From Flavobacterium ustbae (GTDB lineage: Bacteria; Bacteroidota; Bacteroidia; Flavobacteriales; Flavobacteriaceae), in the NCBI RefSeq assembly GCF_003946915.1, contig NZ_RPOC01000005.1, forward strand, positions 225,703 through 289,702: a DNA stretch of 64,000 nt. Direction: 5' to 3'. This document shows positions 45,681 through 55,022 of the stretch, piece by piece; position 1 is the stretch's first letter, and the number at the start of each line of letters is the position of its first letter. Below the pieces are notes generated by a model, which saw only the letters and a program-made list of their open reading frames with translations, was not told the DNA's origin and ran no database searches. A program made the position numbers and the translations under genes.

Positions 45681-45714
45681 AAACTGCTATTACATAAAAA
45701 TGCAATAGCAGTTT
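45681..45714 (-). terminator. Terminator of the LacI-type regulator gene
   Basis: AAACTGCTATT and AATAGCAGTTT form a perfect 11-bp stem around a 12-base loop, with a T run on the minus strand, 20 bases after the regulator stop. Confidence 0.8.
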
Positions 45715-45734
45715 ATCCTTTTAAGAAAGAAATT

Positions 45735-46766
45735 TTAAACTTTCCTTGAAGATTCACGAACAAGAACCTCTGTGTTAAGAAAGGTTATTTCCTTTGCTTC
45801 TTCTTCTTTATGAGATTTAATAGTATCTATAACAATATTTGCAGCTGCTTTTCCCATTTTCTCAGCAGGATGTGTAACTGTAGAAATATTGGGTTCTATT
45901 ATCTCCGAAATTGGATCATTATTAAAACCAATAACGGCAAAATCCTGAGGCACTTTAATCCCTTTCTTTTTTGCAGTTTGTACAGCACTTACGGCGAGAA
46001 TATCTCCTGGTGCAAAAAGTCCGTCTGGTGGCGTTTTTAAGCTAAACAGTCTATTACAGGCTTTGACTCCATCATCATAAGTCATTGTTTTCAAATTTAT
46101 AATTAGCTCTTCTTTGAGTGGCAGGCCATGGTCTGACAGTGCATCAATGTACCCTCTTTTTCTTTCATTGTAAAGATTACCAAATTCTGCTCCTGCGGTC
46201 ATATGTGCTATTCGTGTACAACCTTGATCTATAAGGTGTTTTGTAGCTTTATAGCCTGCAGTATAATTATCAATTACTACTCTAAAAGTATTAAATCCTT
46301 TAGGAACACGATCTACAAATACGAGCGGAATATTATTGTTTGAAAACTGCTGAAAATGAGTGGTATCTTTCGTCTCCATAGCCAGCGAACAAATAACGCC
46401 AGTTACCCTACTGCTATAGAGTGATTTCGCCATTTTAACCTCTTCCTCATACGAATCATGCGATTGCATAATTATAACCGAGTAGTCAGATTTTCTTGCC
46501 GCAATTTCAATTCCGCTAATAAGTGATGATAGGAATGGCTGGGTAATAGTCGGAATTAAAACCCCAATTGTTCTAGATTTATTACCTCTTAAACCCGCCG
46601 CCAAAGTGTTTGGGACAAAGCCCATTTCTTCTGCCGTTTTTTTTACTTTTTTAATGGTTTTATCACTTATACTATGGTGATCTTTCAAGGCTCGCGAAAT
46701 TGTAGATGTTGCTAGATTAAGCCTTTCCGCAATATCATAAATTGTTACATGTCTATGCTCTTCCAT
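45735..46766 (-). CDS. LacI-family transcriptional regulator
   Basis: A 343-residue DNA-binding protein. The N-terminal HTH reads TIYDIAERLNLATSTISRAL with the hinge helix (NTLAAGLRGNKSRTIGVLIP) after it, then a periplasmic-binding-protein-like sensor (residues about 62-335; IAHMTAGAEFGNLYNERKRG, DGLFAPGDILAVSAVQ, IIEPNISTVTHPAEKMG). LacI-family repressors bind CG-centred palindromes; CAATCGRTTG occurs five times in the control regions of this locus only, making these its probable targets. The effector is presumably a xylan-derived sugar. It is transcribed alone, divergent from the GH3 gene. Confidence 0.92.
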   Translation of the reverse strand: MEEHRHVTIYDIAERLNLATSTISRALKDHHSISDKTIKKVKKTAEEMGFVPNTLAAGLRGNKSRTIGVLIPTITQPFLSSLISGIEIAARKSDYSVIIMQSHDSYEEEVKMAKSLYSSRVTGVICSLAMETKDTTHFQQFSNNNIPLVFVDRVPKGFNTFRVVIDNYTAGYKATKHLIDQGCTRIAHMTAGAEFGNLYNERKRGYIDALSDHGLPLKEELIINLKTMTYDDGVKACNRLFSLKTPPDGLFAPGDILAVSAVQTAKKKGIKVPQDFAVIGFNNDPISEIIEPNISTVTHPAEKMGKAAANIVIDTIKSHKEEEAKEITFLNTEVLVRESSRKV

Positions 46767-46971
46767 AACTTTATACTATAAAGTAAATATAGCTATAATT
46801 AAAGAATCAATAAAAAAATCTACAAACGTTATTTTATCAATTATTCTAAATTTCAATTTATAAAAAATATAAAGCATAATATTTTTCTTAAAAAAATTAA
46901 TTAAAACACACAAAAACAACTTTTTTATCAATTAAAAAATTCGCAGTTTGATTTATTTTTCTTTTCTTTAC

Positions 46972-46983
46972 GCAATCGGTTGT
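46972..46983. promoter_or_regulatory. LacI-type operator upstream of GH3
   Basis: GCAATCGGTTGT carries the same core as the other four sites and lies 56 bases before the GH3 start codon, in the gap between the divergent regulator and GH3 genes. It could serve both genes. Confidence 0.65.
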
Positions 46984-47038
46984 ATTTTATAATATTCTAA
47001 AACTTCAATATTTTATCCATTAAAACAAAAGTCGCTTT

Positions 47039-49666
47039 ATGAAAATAAAAAAATTAAGATATCACATTCTTTTGCTAATCGTGTTCTGCTGTTCAGCACA
47101 AAATAAAAAGTCCGAATATCCATTTCAAAATATTGAGCTTACATTTGAAGAACGGGTAGAAAATTTAGTTAGCCAATTAACATTAGAAGAAAAAGTAGCG
47201 CAAATGCTAAATGCTGCTCCAGCAATACCGAGACTTGGAATTCCTGCTTATGACTGGTGGAATGAAACGCTGCACGGAGTAGCAAGAACGCCGTTCAAAA
47301 CAACTGTTTTTCCGCAGGCTATTGCGATGGCGGCAACCTTTGATAAAAATTCGCTTTTTAAAATGGCAGATTATTCGGCTCTAGAAGGCAGGGCGATATA
47401 CAATAAGGCAGTTGAGCTTAAAAGAACAAACGAACGTTATCTGGGACTTACCTATTGGACTCCAAATATTAATATTTTTAGAGACCCTAGATGGGGACGC
47501 GGACAAGAAACCTATGGTGAGGATCCTTATCTTACAGCAGTCTTAGGTGATGCTTTTGTAAAAGGCCTTCAGGGCGATGATCCTAAATATTTAAAAGCTG
47601 CTGCCTGTGCAAAACACTATGCTGTACACAGCGGACCAGAATCTTTACGCCATACTTTTGATGTTGATGTATCCTCATACGAACTTTGGGATACGTATCT
47701 CCCAGCTTTTAAAAAATTGGTAACAGAGTCTAATGTAGCTGGAGTTATGTGCGCCTATAACGCCTTTAGAACTCAACCCTGTTGTGCAAGTGATATTCTT
47801 ATGAATGATATTCTAAGAAAAGAATGGAAGTTTAGCGGTTATGTAACATCGGACTGCTGGGCTATTGATGATTTTTTTAAAAACCATAAAACGCATCCTG
47901 ACGCAGAATCAGCTTCTGCAGATGCTGTATATCACGGAACGGACATTGATTGCGGAACTGATGCTTATAAATCTCTAGTGAGTGCTGTTAAAAATGGAAA
48001 AATTTCTGAAGAACAAATTGATATTTCAGTAAAACGTCTTTTTATGATTCGTTTCAGACTGGGAATGTTTGATCCAGTTTCAGCCGTAAAATATGCGCAA
48101 ACTCCTAGTTCTGTTTTGGAGTGCGATGAACATCAAAAACATGCTTTAAAAATGGCTCGGCAATCTATCGTACTGCTTAAAAATGAACAAAATACTCTCC
48201 CTTTGAGCAAAAAACTTAAAAAGATCGTTGTTTTAGGTCTAAACGCCGAAAATTCAATTTCTATACTTGGAAATTACAACGGAAACCCATCTAAACTCAC
48301 TACAGTTTTGGATGGAATCAGAGAAAAAGTAAGCCCTACTACAGAAGTAATTTATGAAAAGGCAGTTAATTTTACTAATGATACTTTACTCGTTTATAAA
48401 GATCTGAAGAACCGTTATTCTTATGAAGGCAAACAAGGTTTTAAGGCAGAATATTTTAATAATAAAACATTGTCTGGCAAACCTGAAATTACAAAAACGG
48501 AATCTGAGATCAATAATTTTTGGCAAGAAGGAGAAATCGTTGGAAATAAAATTAAAGCGAACAATTTTTCAGCCCGATACACTACCAATTTTAAAGCAGA
48601 TGAAAACGGAATTATCACTTTTGAAGTTCTAGCAGATGACGGTTATAAATTTATAATTGACGGAAAAGAAGTTTTAAATGCTTGGAATAAAAACCGATGG
48701 GGAGCAAAAACGTATAAATTGCAAACCCAAAAAGATAAAGTTTATCAACTAATATTGGAATATTGGCAAGGTGAAGGAAAAGCCGAAGTAGCGCTAAAAA
48801 CAGGTAATTTTGAAAAAACAGATTTCAGCAATTTAATTGAGCGCCATAAAAATGCCGATGCATTCATTTTTGCAGGAGGTATTTCTCCGCAGCTTGAAGG
48901 AGAAGAAATGCCTGTAGATGTTCCTGGATTTAAAGGAGGAGATCGTACTTCTATCTTACTTCCTGATGTGCAGACAAAACTTTTAAAAGCGCTTAAATCT
49001 TCAGGAAAACCAGTCGTTTTTCTGATGATGACAGGAAGTGCTATAGCTGTACCATGGGAGGCCGAAAACATTCCTGCCATACTCAACATATGGTACGGCG
49101 GACAATCTGCAGGAACAGCTTCTGCCGATGTTATTTTTGGTGATTATAATCCTGCAGGTCGACTTCCTGTAACTTTCTACAAAAATGATTCTGATTTGTC
49201 TTCCTTCATTGATTACAAGATGGATAACAAAACCTATCGCTACTTTAAAGGTACTCCGCTATATGGCTTTGGCTATGGATTAAGCTATACAGAATTTAAA
49301 TACAGCGAATTGAAAGCTCCACTCAAAATCAAAAAAGGACAGCCTATAACTATTTCTGTCAAAGTTACTAATTCAGGAAAAATGGAAGGAGAAGAAGTTG
49401 CGCAACTGTATCTTATGAATCAAAATTCATCTCTAAAAGCGCCTTTAAAAAGTCTTAAAGGCTTTGAAAGATTTAACTTGAAACCTAATGAAAATACGGT
49501 TGTAAACTTTAACCTTTCTCCAGAAGACCTTTCTTATGTAACAGAAAATGGAAGTTTAAAACAGTATGGAGGTAAAATTCAAATAGCTATTGGTGGTTGT
49601 CAGCCTGATGAAAAAAATCAAGTAAAAAACAATATTATAACCCAAATGATAGAAATAGAAAATTAA
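47039..49666 (+). CDS. GH3 beta-xylosidase/glucosidase with PA14 insert
   Basis: An 875-residue secreted enzyme (short signal ending near CCSAQN). The N-terminal barrel carries IPAYDWWNETLHGVA, DPRWGRGQETYGEDP and AKHYAVHSGPES, and the catalytic nucleophile Asp272 in GYVTSDCWAIDDF. A PA14 domain is inserted at about 461-590 (QGFKAEYFNNKTLSGKP). The C-terminal part has GGISPQLEGEEMPVDVPGF and a fibronectin-III-like end (VTNSGKMEGEEVAQLYL). The WNETLHGVA motif and context favour a beta-xylosidase completing xylan breakdown. It is the only enzyme of the locus on the plus strand and has its own operator. Confidence 0.92.
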   Translation: MKIKKLRYHILLLIVFCCSAQNKKSEYPFQNIELTFEERVENLVSQLTLEEKVAQMLNAAPAIPRLGIPAYDWWNETLHGVARTPFKTTVFPQAIAMAATFDKNSLFKMADYSALEGRAIYNKAVELKRTNERYLGLTYWTPNINIFRDPRWGRGQETYGEDPYLTAVLGDAFVKGLQGDDPKYLKAAACAKHYAVHSGPESLRHTFDVDVSSYELWDTYLPAFKKLVTESNVAGVMCAYNAFRTQPCCASDILMNDILRKEWKFSGYVTSDCWAIDDFFKNHKTHPDAESASADAVYHGTDIDCGTDAYKSLVSAVKNGKISEEQIDISVKRLFMIRFRLGMFDPVSAVKYAQTPSSVLECDEHQKHALKMARQSIVLLKNEQNTLPLSKKLKKIVVLGLNAENSISILGNYNGNPSKLTTVLDGIREKVSPTTEVIYEKAVNFTNDTLLVYKDLKNRYSYEGKQGFKAEYFNNKTLSGKPEITKTESEINNFWQEGEIVGNKIKANNFSARYTTNFKADENGIITFEVLADDGYKFIIDGKEVLNAWNKNRWGAKTYKLQTQKDKVYQLILEYWQGEGKAEVALKTGNFEKTDFSNLIERHKNADAFIFAGGISPQLEGEEMPVDVPGFKGGDRTSILLPDVQTKLLKALKSSGKPVVFLMMTGSAIAVPWEAENIPAILNIWYGGQSAGTASADVIFGDYNPAGRLPVTFYKNDSDLSSFIDYKMDNKTYRYFKGTPLYGFGYGLSYTEFKYSELKAPLKIKKGQPITISVKVTNSGKMEGEEVAQLYLMNQNSSLKAPLKSLKGFERFNLKPNENTVVNFNLSPEDLSYVTENGSLKQYGGKIQIAIGGCQPDEKNQVKNNIITQMIEIEN

Positions 49667-49749
49667 CTATTCTTATGACTTTTCTGCTAATAGCGTTTTA
49701 CCGCTAAACAATTTAGTTACAATTTAAAAAGCTTTATCTAGTAGAACAA

Positions 49750-50004
49750 TAGCTTAAAACAGTTTGCTCAGCCAGAAGGATATGTAACAATTCGGGAAAT
49801 TATAGCTATATTTACCAGTACAAAGACCATTTGGGCAATATACGTTTGAGTTTTCAGGACAAAGACAATAATGGCGCTGTTAACAGCGGAGAAATTGTTC
49901 AGGAAAACAATTATTATGCCTTTGGGTTGCAGCATAAAGGATATAATGGCGGTATAAATGGTGTGGATACTAAATCCCTGTTGGCGCAACCACCTTTCTC
50001 GTGA
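49750..50004 (+). pseudogene. Rhs-repeat core domain remnant
   Basis: From 49813 the plus strand reads YQYKDHLGNIRLSFQDKD, then NNYYAFGLQHKGYNGG, the hallmark of Rhs/YD-repeat-associated core domains found near the C-terminus of polymorphic toxins. Upstream, QFAQPEGYV is in another frame, showing a frameshift. The frame ends with an unrelated tail and a stop at 50002-50004. No start, repeat region or toxin tip remains, so this is a decayed fragment left by a deletion or a displaced Rhs C-terminus. Confidence 0.8.
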
Positions 50005-50267
50005 ACACAAAGAAAATCGACAAAGAGAAATCAAATAAATACTAGTCGAAACCCCGCCATTGCAAGGGTTTTGTGCTTTTAAAAGGTTTGCAATTTTTTG
50101 AAAGAATGCACAAGCTCTCTCAAGTATTCCAACTGAAAAGCTGCACAAATATTTCTGACTTTGCAGATTTTTTATTATTATTTTTTAAATCCTAATTCCA
50201 AAGATTCCAAGCTACATTAGCTTTTATCTCTTTTTTTTCCTAACTTGTAAATACCAAACCAAAAAAT
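50005..50267. other. Intergenic DNA after the Rhs remnant
   Basis: About 260 bases with no supportable ORF. It may include further decayed Rhs-associated sequence, because it joins the remnant without a clear boundary, but I recognise nothing in it. Confidence 0.35.
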
Positions 50268-50843
50268 ATGTCTTTACAAAAGCCCATTCTTATCGTTTTA
50301 GCCTTTCTACTTTTTTCGTGCAACAACAAAAAAGAGCAGGAACTCATCAAGAGAGAAAATGAACTTTTACAGCGTGAACAGCAGTTTGCAGACAAACAAG
50401 CTGAATATGAATCTTTATTGAAAATGAAAGACAGTCTTTCGGAATTAGTACAGACCAAAGACACGATTACTGAAATTAAAAACTGGCCAGAAAATCTTGC
50501 AGTAGACTGGAACAGCAAAATGGTCTGTAAAGAATCTAACTGTAGCAATTATGTTATTGGTGATCAACGCAGCGAAACTTGGAAATTTGCTTCGGATTCT
50601 ACTGGCATTTATGTCAATGTTCTCAATAACAACAAACTGATTCGCGTATTTAAGGCACAATACAGTCCCGAAAAAGTGCTATTAGAGTCTGTAAAAGACA
50701 GTACCGTTAAAAATATGACCAAATTTAATGTGACACTAAATGATATTAAAAAGAATGTCATAAAAGGTACGCAAACCATAACTGGACAGGACAACTGCAA
50801 AGCAGTATTTTCGGTTGAACTAACTCCTATCCAAAAAAAATAA
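50268..50843 (+). CDS. Lipoprotein with coiled-coil start, unknown function
   Basis: A 191-residue lipoprotein: MSLQKPILIVLAFLLFSCNN has a lipobox Cys near 18. Residues 20-65 form a charged coiled coil (KREQ/ENELLQREQQFADKQ-type heptads), and the C-terminal half is a beta-rich domain (ETWKFASDSTGIYVNV, VFKAQYSPEKVLLES). No named family is recognised. It is three bases upstream of the cation/proton antiporter gene, so the two are almost certainly co-transcribed, and it may stabilise or sense envelope stress together with it; this last point is inference. Confidence 0.7.
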   Translation: MSLQKPILIVLAFLLFSCNNKKEQELIKRENELLQREQQFADKQAEYESLLKMKDSLSELVQTKDTITEIKNWPENLAVDWNSKMVCKESNCSNYVIGDQRSETWKFASDSTGIYVNVLNNNKLIRVFKAQYSPEKVLLESVKDSTVKNMTKFNVTLNDIKKNVIKGTQTITGQDNCKAVFSVELTPIQKK

Positions 50844-50846
50844 CGA

Positions 50847-52964
50847 ATGTTTCTTAGTATACACCATATCACCCTGCCAATAGAGGATCCTCTATTAAAA
50901 TTTCTAATAGAACTTATTATCATATTATGCATACCCTTATTGCTTAATAAAATTAAAGTTCCCCATCTTCTCGGACTTATTATTGCTGGGGCTCTAATTG
51001 GTCCAAACGGATTTGGCGTGTTATCCCGAGACAGCAGTGTAGTTGTTACGGGAACTACAGGACTATTGTATATTATGTTTCTAGCTGGTCTTGAAATTGA
51101 TATGGGCGATTTTAAGAAAAATAAATGGAAAAGCATCACTTTTTCTATTTATACTTTTGCGGCGCCATTTATACTCGGCTTTTTAGGCGGTTATTACATT
51201 CTGAATTTTTCTCTGCTTACTTCGGTACTTTTTGCAAGTCTTTTTTCTTCTCACACTCTGGTAGTCTATCCGATGATTAGCACTATGGGAATTTCTAAAA
51301 ATCTTGCCGTAAATATAACTGTTGGCGGAACAATGATTACTGATGTTCTTTCGCTTCTTGTCTTGGCTGTAGTGGTCGGAATGTCTCAAGGAGAAGTCGG
51401 CACGGCATTTTGGCTCAAATTATCTGTCTCAATGGTTTTGTTTACCCTGATAGTTCTGCTGGTATTTCCGATTATTGCGCGCTGGTTTTTTAAGAACGTA
51501 TCAGACAAAATATCACAGTATATTTTTGTGATTGTAATGATTTATCTCGCGGCATTGCTTGCAGAACTTGCCGGAATTGAAGCCATTATCGGAGCCTTTT
51601 TTGCAGGTCTTGCTCTTAACAGGCTTATACCGCATACCTCATCATTAATGAATCGCGTAGAATTTGTAGGTAATGCTATTTTTATCCCTTTCTTTCTTAT
51701 CAGTGTAGGTATGCTGATTGATTTTAATGCTTTTATTCAAAGTTGGGAAACGCTTGGTGTGGCAACAATCATGCTCATTGCTTCTATTGGTGGTAAATAT
51801 GTAGCAGCATATTTAACCAAAAAGACTTTCAAACTTACTAATGATGAAGGACAGCTTATCTTCGGACTGAGTTCGGCATCCGCTGCTGCGACTCTAGCTT
51901 CTGTTATGGTTGGATATAACATTATTATTGGTGAAACGGCAACTGGAGAACCTTTAAGGCTTTTAAATGAGCATGTGCTAAACGGCAGTATTCTTCTTAT
52001 TCTAGTTTCTTGTACAGTTTCATCCTTTGTTTCGATGGCTAGTGCACAGCGTATTGCACAGGCAGATAATGACAATACGGTATATGGAATTAATGAAGAG
52101 ACAGAAAATATACTACTTGCGCTTAATCATAAAGATACAGTAGAAAAGATGGTAAATCTTGGAATGATGGTTAAAACAAGTAAAAACAAACAGCTCTTTG
52201 GGATTAATATTATTAATGAAGATGCCAATGAATCGTCAGTAAAAAATGCTGAAAAAATATTGGGCGATGCCGTAAACACCGCTTCGGCGGCAGATGTAAA
52301 ACTCAATGCTATCACGCGTCATGATACAGATGTAGTACGCGGAATTAATAATGCCATAAAAGAACATAACATTACAGATCTTATAATAGGTTTGGAAGAA
52401 AACAAAGGTTTTTCTGCCTCATTTATCTATAATCTTTACAATGGTTATCTTCATAACAAGAATATCAATTTAATGGTTTATCATGGAGTTCAACCTATTG
52501 GAACTATTAAAAAATATATTGTCCTAATCCCTTCTGAAGCAGAAAAAGATGCTGGTTTTTTTCATTCGATGCTTAAAGTTTGGAATATTGGCCGAAATTC
52601 TGGAGCTACAATCAGTTTTTATGGGAATGAACGCACAATGCAAATTTTAACTCGAATTGCCAAAAAAGCAAATATTGAAGGAGAATTTAATATTGTACAA
52701 ACCTGGTCGGAAGCCGAAAATGCGGCTTACAATTTAAAAGAAGACGAAGGGCTTATTATTCTTATGGCAGACAGAGGAATGCATTCTTATTTCCCTCAAA
52801 TGCGTGAAGTGCCAGAATTACTGAATAAAAACTTGAATAATAATAACTACCTGCTGATATTTCCTTTTTCTAAAACACTAGAAAATACAACTGAAAAAAG
52901 AGCGGTAAGCAATGTTGATGATTTTGCTGAAATTGGAAAAATTATCGGAAAGATTTTTAAATAA
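50847..52964 (+). CDS. CPA2-family cation/proton antiporter with cytoplasmic regulatory domain
   Basis: A 705-residue membrane protein. The first ~400 residues hold about 12 helices in Kef/NhaA-like arrangement with VPHLLGLIIAGALIGPNGFG, LAGLEIDMGDFKK, AELAGIEAIIGAFFAGLALN and a conserved FIPFFLISVGMLIDF. The C-terminal ~270 residues are soluble with two UspA-like halves (DLIIGLEENKGFSASFIYN, later LIILMADRGMHSYFP). Such proteins exchange Na+ or K+ for protons and support pH and salt tolerance. The lipoprotein gene just upstream belongs to the same operon and a strong terminator follows. Confidence 0.88.
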   Translation: MFLSIHHITLPIEDPLLKFLIELIIILCIPLLLNKIKVPHLLGLIIAGALIGPNGFGVLSRDSSVVVTGTTGLLYIMFLAGLEIDMGDFKKNKWKSITFSIYTFAAPFILGFLGGYYILNFSLLTSVLFASLFSSHTLVVYPMISTMGISKNLAVNITVGGTMITDVLSLLVLAVVVGMSQGEVGTAFWLKLSVSMVLFTLIVLLVFPIIARWFFKNVSDKISQYIFVIVMIYLAALLAELAGIEAIIGAFFAGLALNRLIPHTSSLMNRVEFVGNAIFIPFFLISVGMLIDFNAFIQSWETLGVATIMLIASIGGKYVAAYLTKKTFKLTNDEGQLIFGLSSASAAATLASVMVGYNIIIGETATGEPLRLLNEHVLNGSILLILVSCTVSSFVSMASAQRIAQADNDNTVYGINEETENILLALNHKDTVEKMVNLGMMVKTSKNKQLFGINIINEDANESSVKNAEKILGDAVNTASAADVKLNAITRHDTDVVRGINNAIKEHNITDLIIGLEENKGFSASFIYNLYNGYLHNKNINLMVYHGVQPIGTIKKYIVLIPSEAEKDAGFFHSMLKVWNIGRNSGATISFYGNERTMQILTRIAKKANIEGEFNIVQTWSEAENAAYNLKEDEGLIILMADRGMHSYFPQMREVPELLNKNLNNNNYLLIFPFSKTLENTTEKRAVSNVDDFAEIGKIIGKIFK

Positions 52965-52991
52965 AACTATATTTTAATTTTTATACTTTTT

Positions 52992-53019
52992 AAAGCGATT
53001 GATTTTTATCAATCGCTTT
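52992..53019. terminator. Terminator of the antiporter operon
   Basis: AAAGCGATTGAT and ATCAATCGCTTT form a perfect 12-bp stem with a 4-base loop, followed by a run of eight or more T, 27 bases after the antiporter stop. Confidence 0.9.
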
Positions 53020-53179
53020 TTTTTATTTGTTCAAATCCATTCGTAACTATTATATAAAACCTCATTGTAATAATATAAATATCACGTAATCAGGTTTAGT
53101 ACTTTTAAAATAATTAAAAAAGAGCTTAAGCAATTTAGGCTTTAGTATACATTAAGTAAAACATTAAAATAAAGAAATC

Positions 53180-53419
53180 ATGGAAGATAATAAGCACAAG
53201 ATAGAAAAAAATGATGATGAATCTATCAATGAAAATGCAAACAGTTCCTACAGCGGATCTGGCGATATGCAGCCTGGAGGAAGTACAGGTGAAGCAGGTC
53301 GTTTAACTGATTATGACAACCAAAATACAGAAGAAACTTCCTCTGAAAAGAAAAACAGTAATACGGAAGGAAAAAGCATTGAAGAAGCAACAGATCCTTC
53401 TAAACTTACTAAACTTTAA
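53180..53419 (+). CDS. Small hydrophilic acidic protein
   Basis: A 79-residue protein rich in Asn, Asp, Glu, Ser and Gly with no hydrophobic segment (SSYSGSGDMQPGGSTGEAG in the middle). It is likely disordered and resembles small desiccation- or stress-type hydrophilins in composition; no family is recognised. It lies 23 bases upstream of another acidic protein, in what looks like a two-gene operon. Confidence 0.6.
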   Translation: MEDNKHKIEKNDDESINENANSSYSGSGDMQPGGSTGEAGRLTDYDNQNTEETSSEKKNSNTEGKSIEEATDPSKLTKL

Positions 53420-53442
53420 GTATAACATTAAAACTAAATAGT

Positions 53443-53787
53443 ATGTCAAGAGAAAATTACGATAACTACGATCAGGAAGATTTGAGTTATCACGCAGCAG
53501 ACCATTCGGCAAGCGATTCGATTAATTCTGAAACAATGGAAAAAAAAGATCCTGCTATCAATCAGCATCAGAATGAATCACAGAGACACAAGCACACGCC
53601 AGAGTATCAAGAAAGAGATGAAAATGATACTTCAGATCCATTCTTTCAAAAAAATGCTCCTATAGCACAAGATTTAGATGAAGATCTAAAAGATGATGAT
53701 GATGACGATGATGATGTTTTTGACAATGATGCCAACAGAAGAACTTTAGACGAAACTAAAGCTGATGAAGATAAAGATGATTATTAA
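53443..53787 (+). CDS. Acidic Asp-rich protein (RENY-start family)
   Basis: A 114-residue disordered-looking protein. It starts MSRENYDNYDQEDLSYHAAD, has a middle QHQNESQRHKHTPEYQERDE and an Asp run (DEDLKDDDDDDDD). The start resembles that of the 100-residue protein at 60.7 kb (NERENYGSEEKYF, followed by a very long Asp/Glu run), and both have a DHS-x(1-2)-SD motif (DHSASDS, DHSISDN). They are probably paralogs. Acidic runs could bind cations or protect proteins; this is inference. A terminator follows. Confidence 0.65.
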   Translation: MSRENYDNYDQEDLSYHAADHSASDSINSETMEKKDPAINQHQNESQRHKHTPEYQERDENDTSDPFFQKNAPIAQDLDEDLKDDDDDDDDVFDNDANRRTLDETKADEDKDDY

Positions 53788-53816
53788 ATCGCTTAAAAAT
53801 CAGAAAAGTTTAAAAG

Positions 53817-53865
53817 AATAAATCCTGAATAGAATACTAAATAAGAATTCTTTTCAGGATTTATT
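53817..53865. terminator. Terminator between convergent genes
   Basis: AATAAATCCTGAA pairs with TTCAGGATTTATT over 13 bp around a 23-base loop, followed by T residues. It ends the acidic-protein operon and could act for the minus-strand gene ending at 53904. Confidence 0.75.
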
Positions 53866-53903
53866 TTTAATATGCTTTATCAGCAATTACAAATAGTTAG
53901 CAA

Positions 53904-54341
53904 TTAGTCTGCAACATATTTATTATTCCAATACAACATCAGTAAAAGTGTTACAATTATACAAGAAGCCGTTCCTTCAAAAAATAAAGAAAGGCAATAA
54001 GACGTTACAGAAGGTTCTCCTCCAAACATAAAAGCTTCAGATAATGATTTTACGTAATGATCGCCTCCTTTTGCATAACTATAAATAAGCAGCGCTACGA
54101 TACTTACAACAACAGCTGTAAATGAAGTAACCATAGCTGAGATGGCATTTGGAACAAATTCGTTTTTACCTTCAGCGAGATTCATTTTTAAAGTTCTATT
54201 TACACCATATATAATGAAAAGAACATTTAGAAGTCTTAGATAAAATAAATTGGAGAGATTTAAAAGTTCCATTAAAAGAAAGTACAGTGCAATTCCTGCA
54301 AATATTAAAAATCCGTTGATAATTTCTTTTGGCAATTTCAT
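53904..54341 (-). CDS. Four-helix membrane protein, unknown function
   Basis: A 145-residue integral membrane protein with helices at about 8-27, 32-47, 68-90 and 117-137 (FLIFAGIALYFLLMELLNL, then FTAVVVSIVALLIYSYAKGG). The loop after helix two has NRTLKMNLAEGKNEFVPNA. I do not recognise the family with certainty. It is a single gene with gaps on both sides, in a row of small stress-type genes. Confidence 0.65.
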   Translation of the reverse strand: MKLPKEIINGFLIFAGIALYFLLMELLNLSNLFYLRLLNVLFIIYGVNRTLKMNLAEGKNEFVPNAISAMVTSFTAVVVSIVALLIYSYAKGGDHYVKSLSEAFMFGGEPSVTSYCLSLFFEGTASCIIVTLLLMLYWNNKYVAD

Positions 54342-54476
54342 AATTACAATTTTTTAATTCGACAATAAAAAACTACTAAACAGTTTATTACAAATTAACT
54401 TAAGAAAAACTCAAAACGATTTTACGATTACTTTTTAAACTTATAAAATACCCATTACCATTAACGGCTGCCTTGT

Positions 54477-54776
54477 TTATTTTTTGATTGAATCTGTTCT
54501 AACGTTCTGATTTCCTTTCTGAGTTGATCCTGCTGTTCCAGAACCTGTAGTACCTTCTCCTGTGGCTCCTGTTGTTCCGTTCTGTCCATTTTGGTCAGAA
54601 TTCAAAGTAGCAGATGAATCGAGTGCTGGCCCGATTGTATCAACCGACATATCCATGCTGTCAGTTTCTGTTTGATAATCATTTGGATCTGAATTGTTAT
54701 TTTCATTCTTTTTGCAAGAAAATACAAAAGCTATTACAACGAGTAGCATAACAATAGTTTTCAAAAATGTTTTCAT
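54477..54776 (-). CDS. Small Gly/Thr/Ser-rich lipoprotein
   Basis: A 99-residue lipoprotein with signal and lipobox (VVIAFVFSCKKNE). The mature part is hydrophilic, with acidic residues first (DPNDYQTETDSMDMSVD) and then a Gly/Thr-rich tail (GTTGATGEGTTGSGTAGS). No enzyme or binding motif is visible. It is divergent from the SRPBCC gene and sits in the same stress-type neighbourhood. Confidence 0.65.
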   Translation of the reverse strand: MKTFLKTIVMLLVVIAFVFSCKKNENNNSDPNDYQTETDSMDMSVDTIGPALDSSATLNSDQNGQNGTTGATGEGTTGSGTAGSTQKGNQNVRTDSIKK

Positions 54777-55022
54777 AATTGTATGTTTTTAAGATTACAC
54801 ATAGGATCAAAAATAAAGTACTCATTATCAATATATTTATATAATTCATTCTAGTATTTACAGAAGTTTTAGTCGTATTTTCTTGTAGAAATGAAAAATC
54901 TATAAATCAAACATTTAATCCTGTAAACATAAGTTTTACAAGAGTCGGAAATTTGCTTAGAAACTGAATATAAGCATCTTATTCAATGATGACTCAAAAC
55001 ATTTTAATAAAAACAAATAGCT

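Larger units (their letters stand above)
45253..45734. other. Control region of the GH43-regulator operon
   Basis: This 482-base gap carries two operator palindromes around a promoter-like motif for the minus-strand GH43 gene, and the terminator of the LacI gene. Nothing else is visible. Confidence 0.55.
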
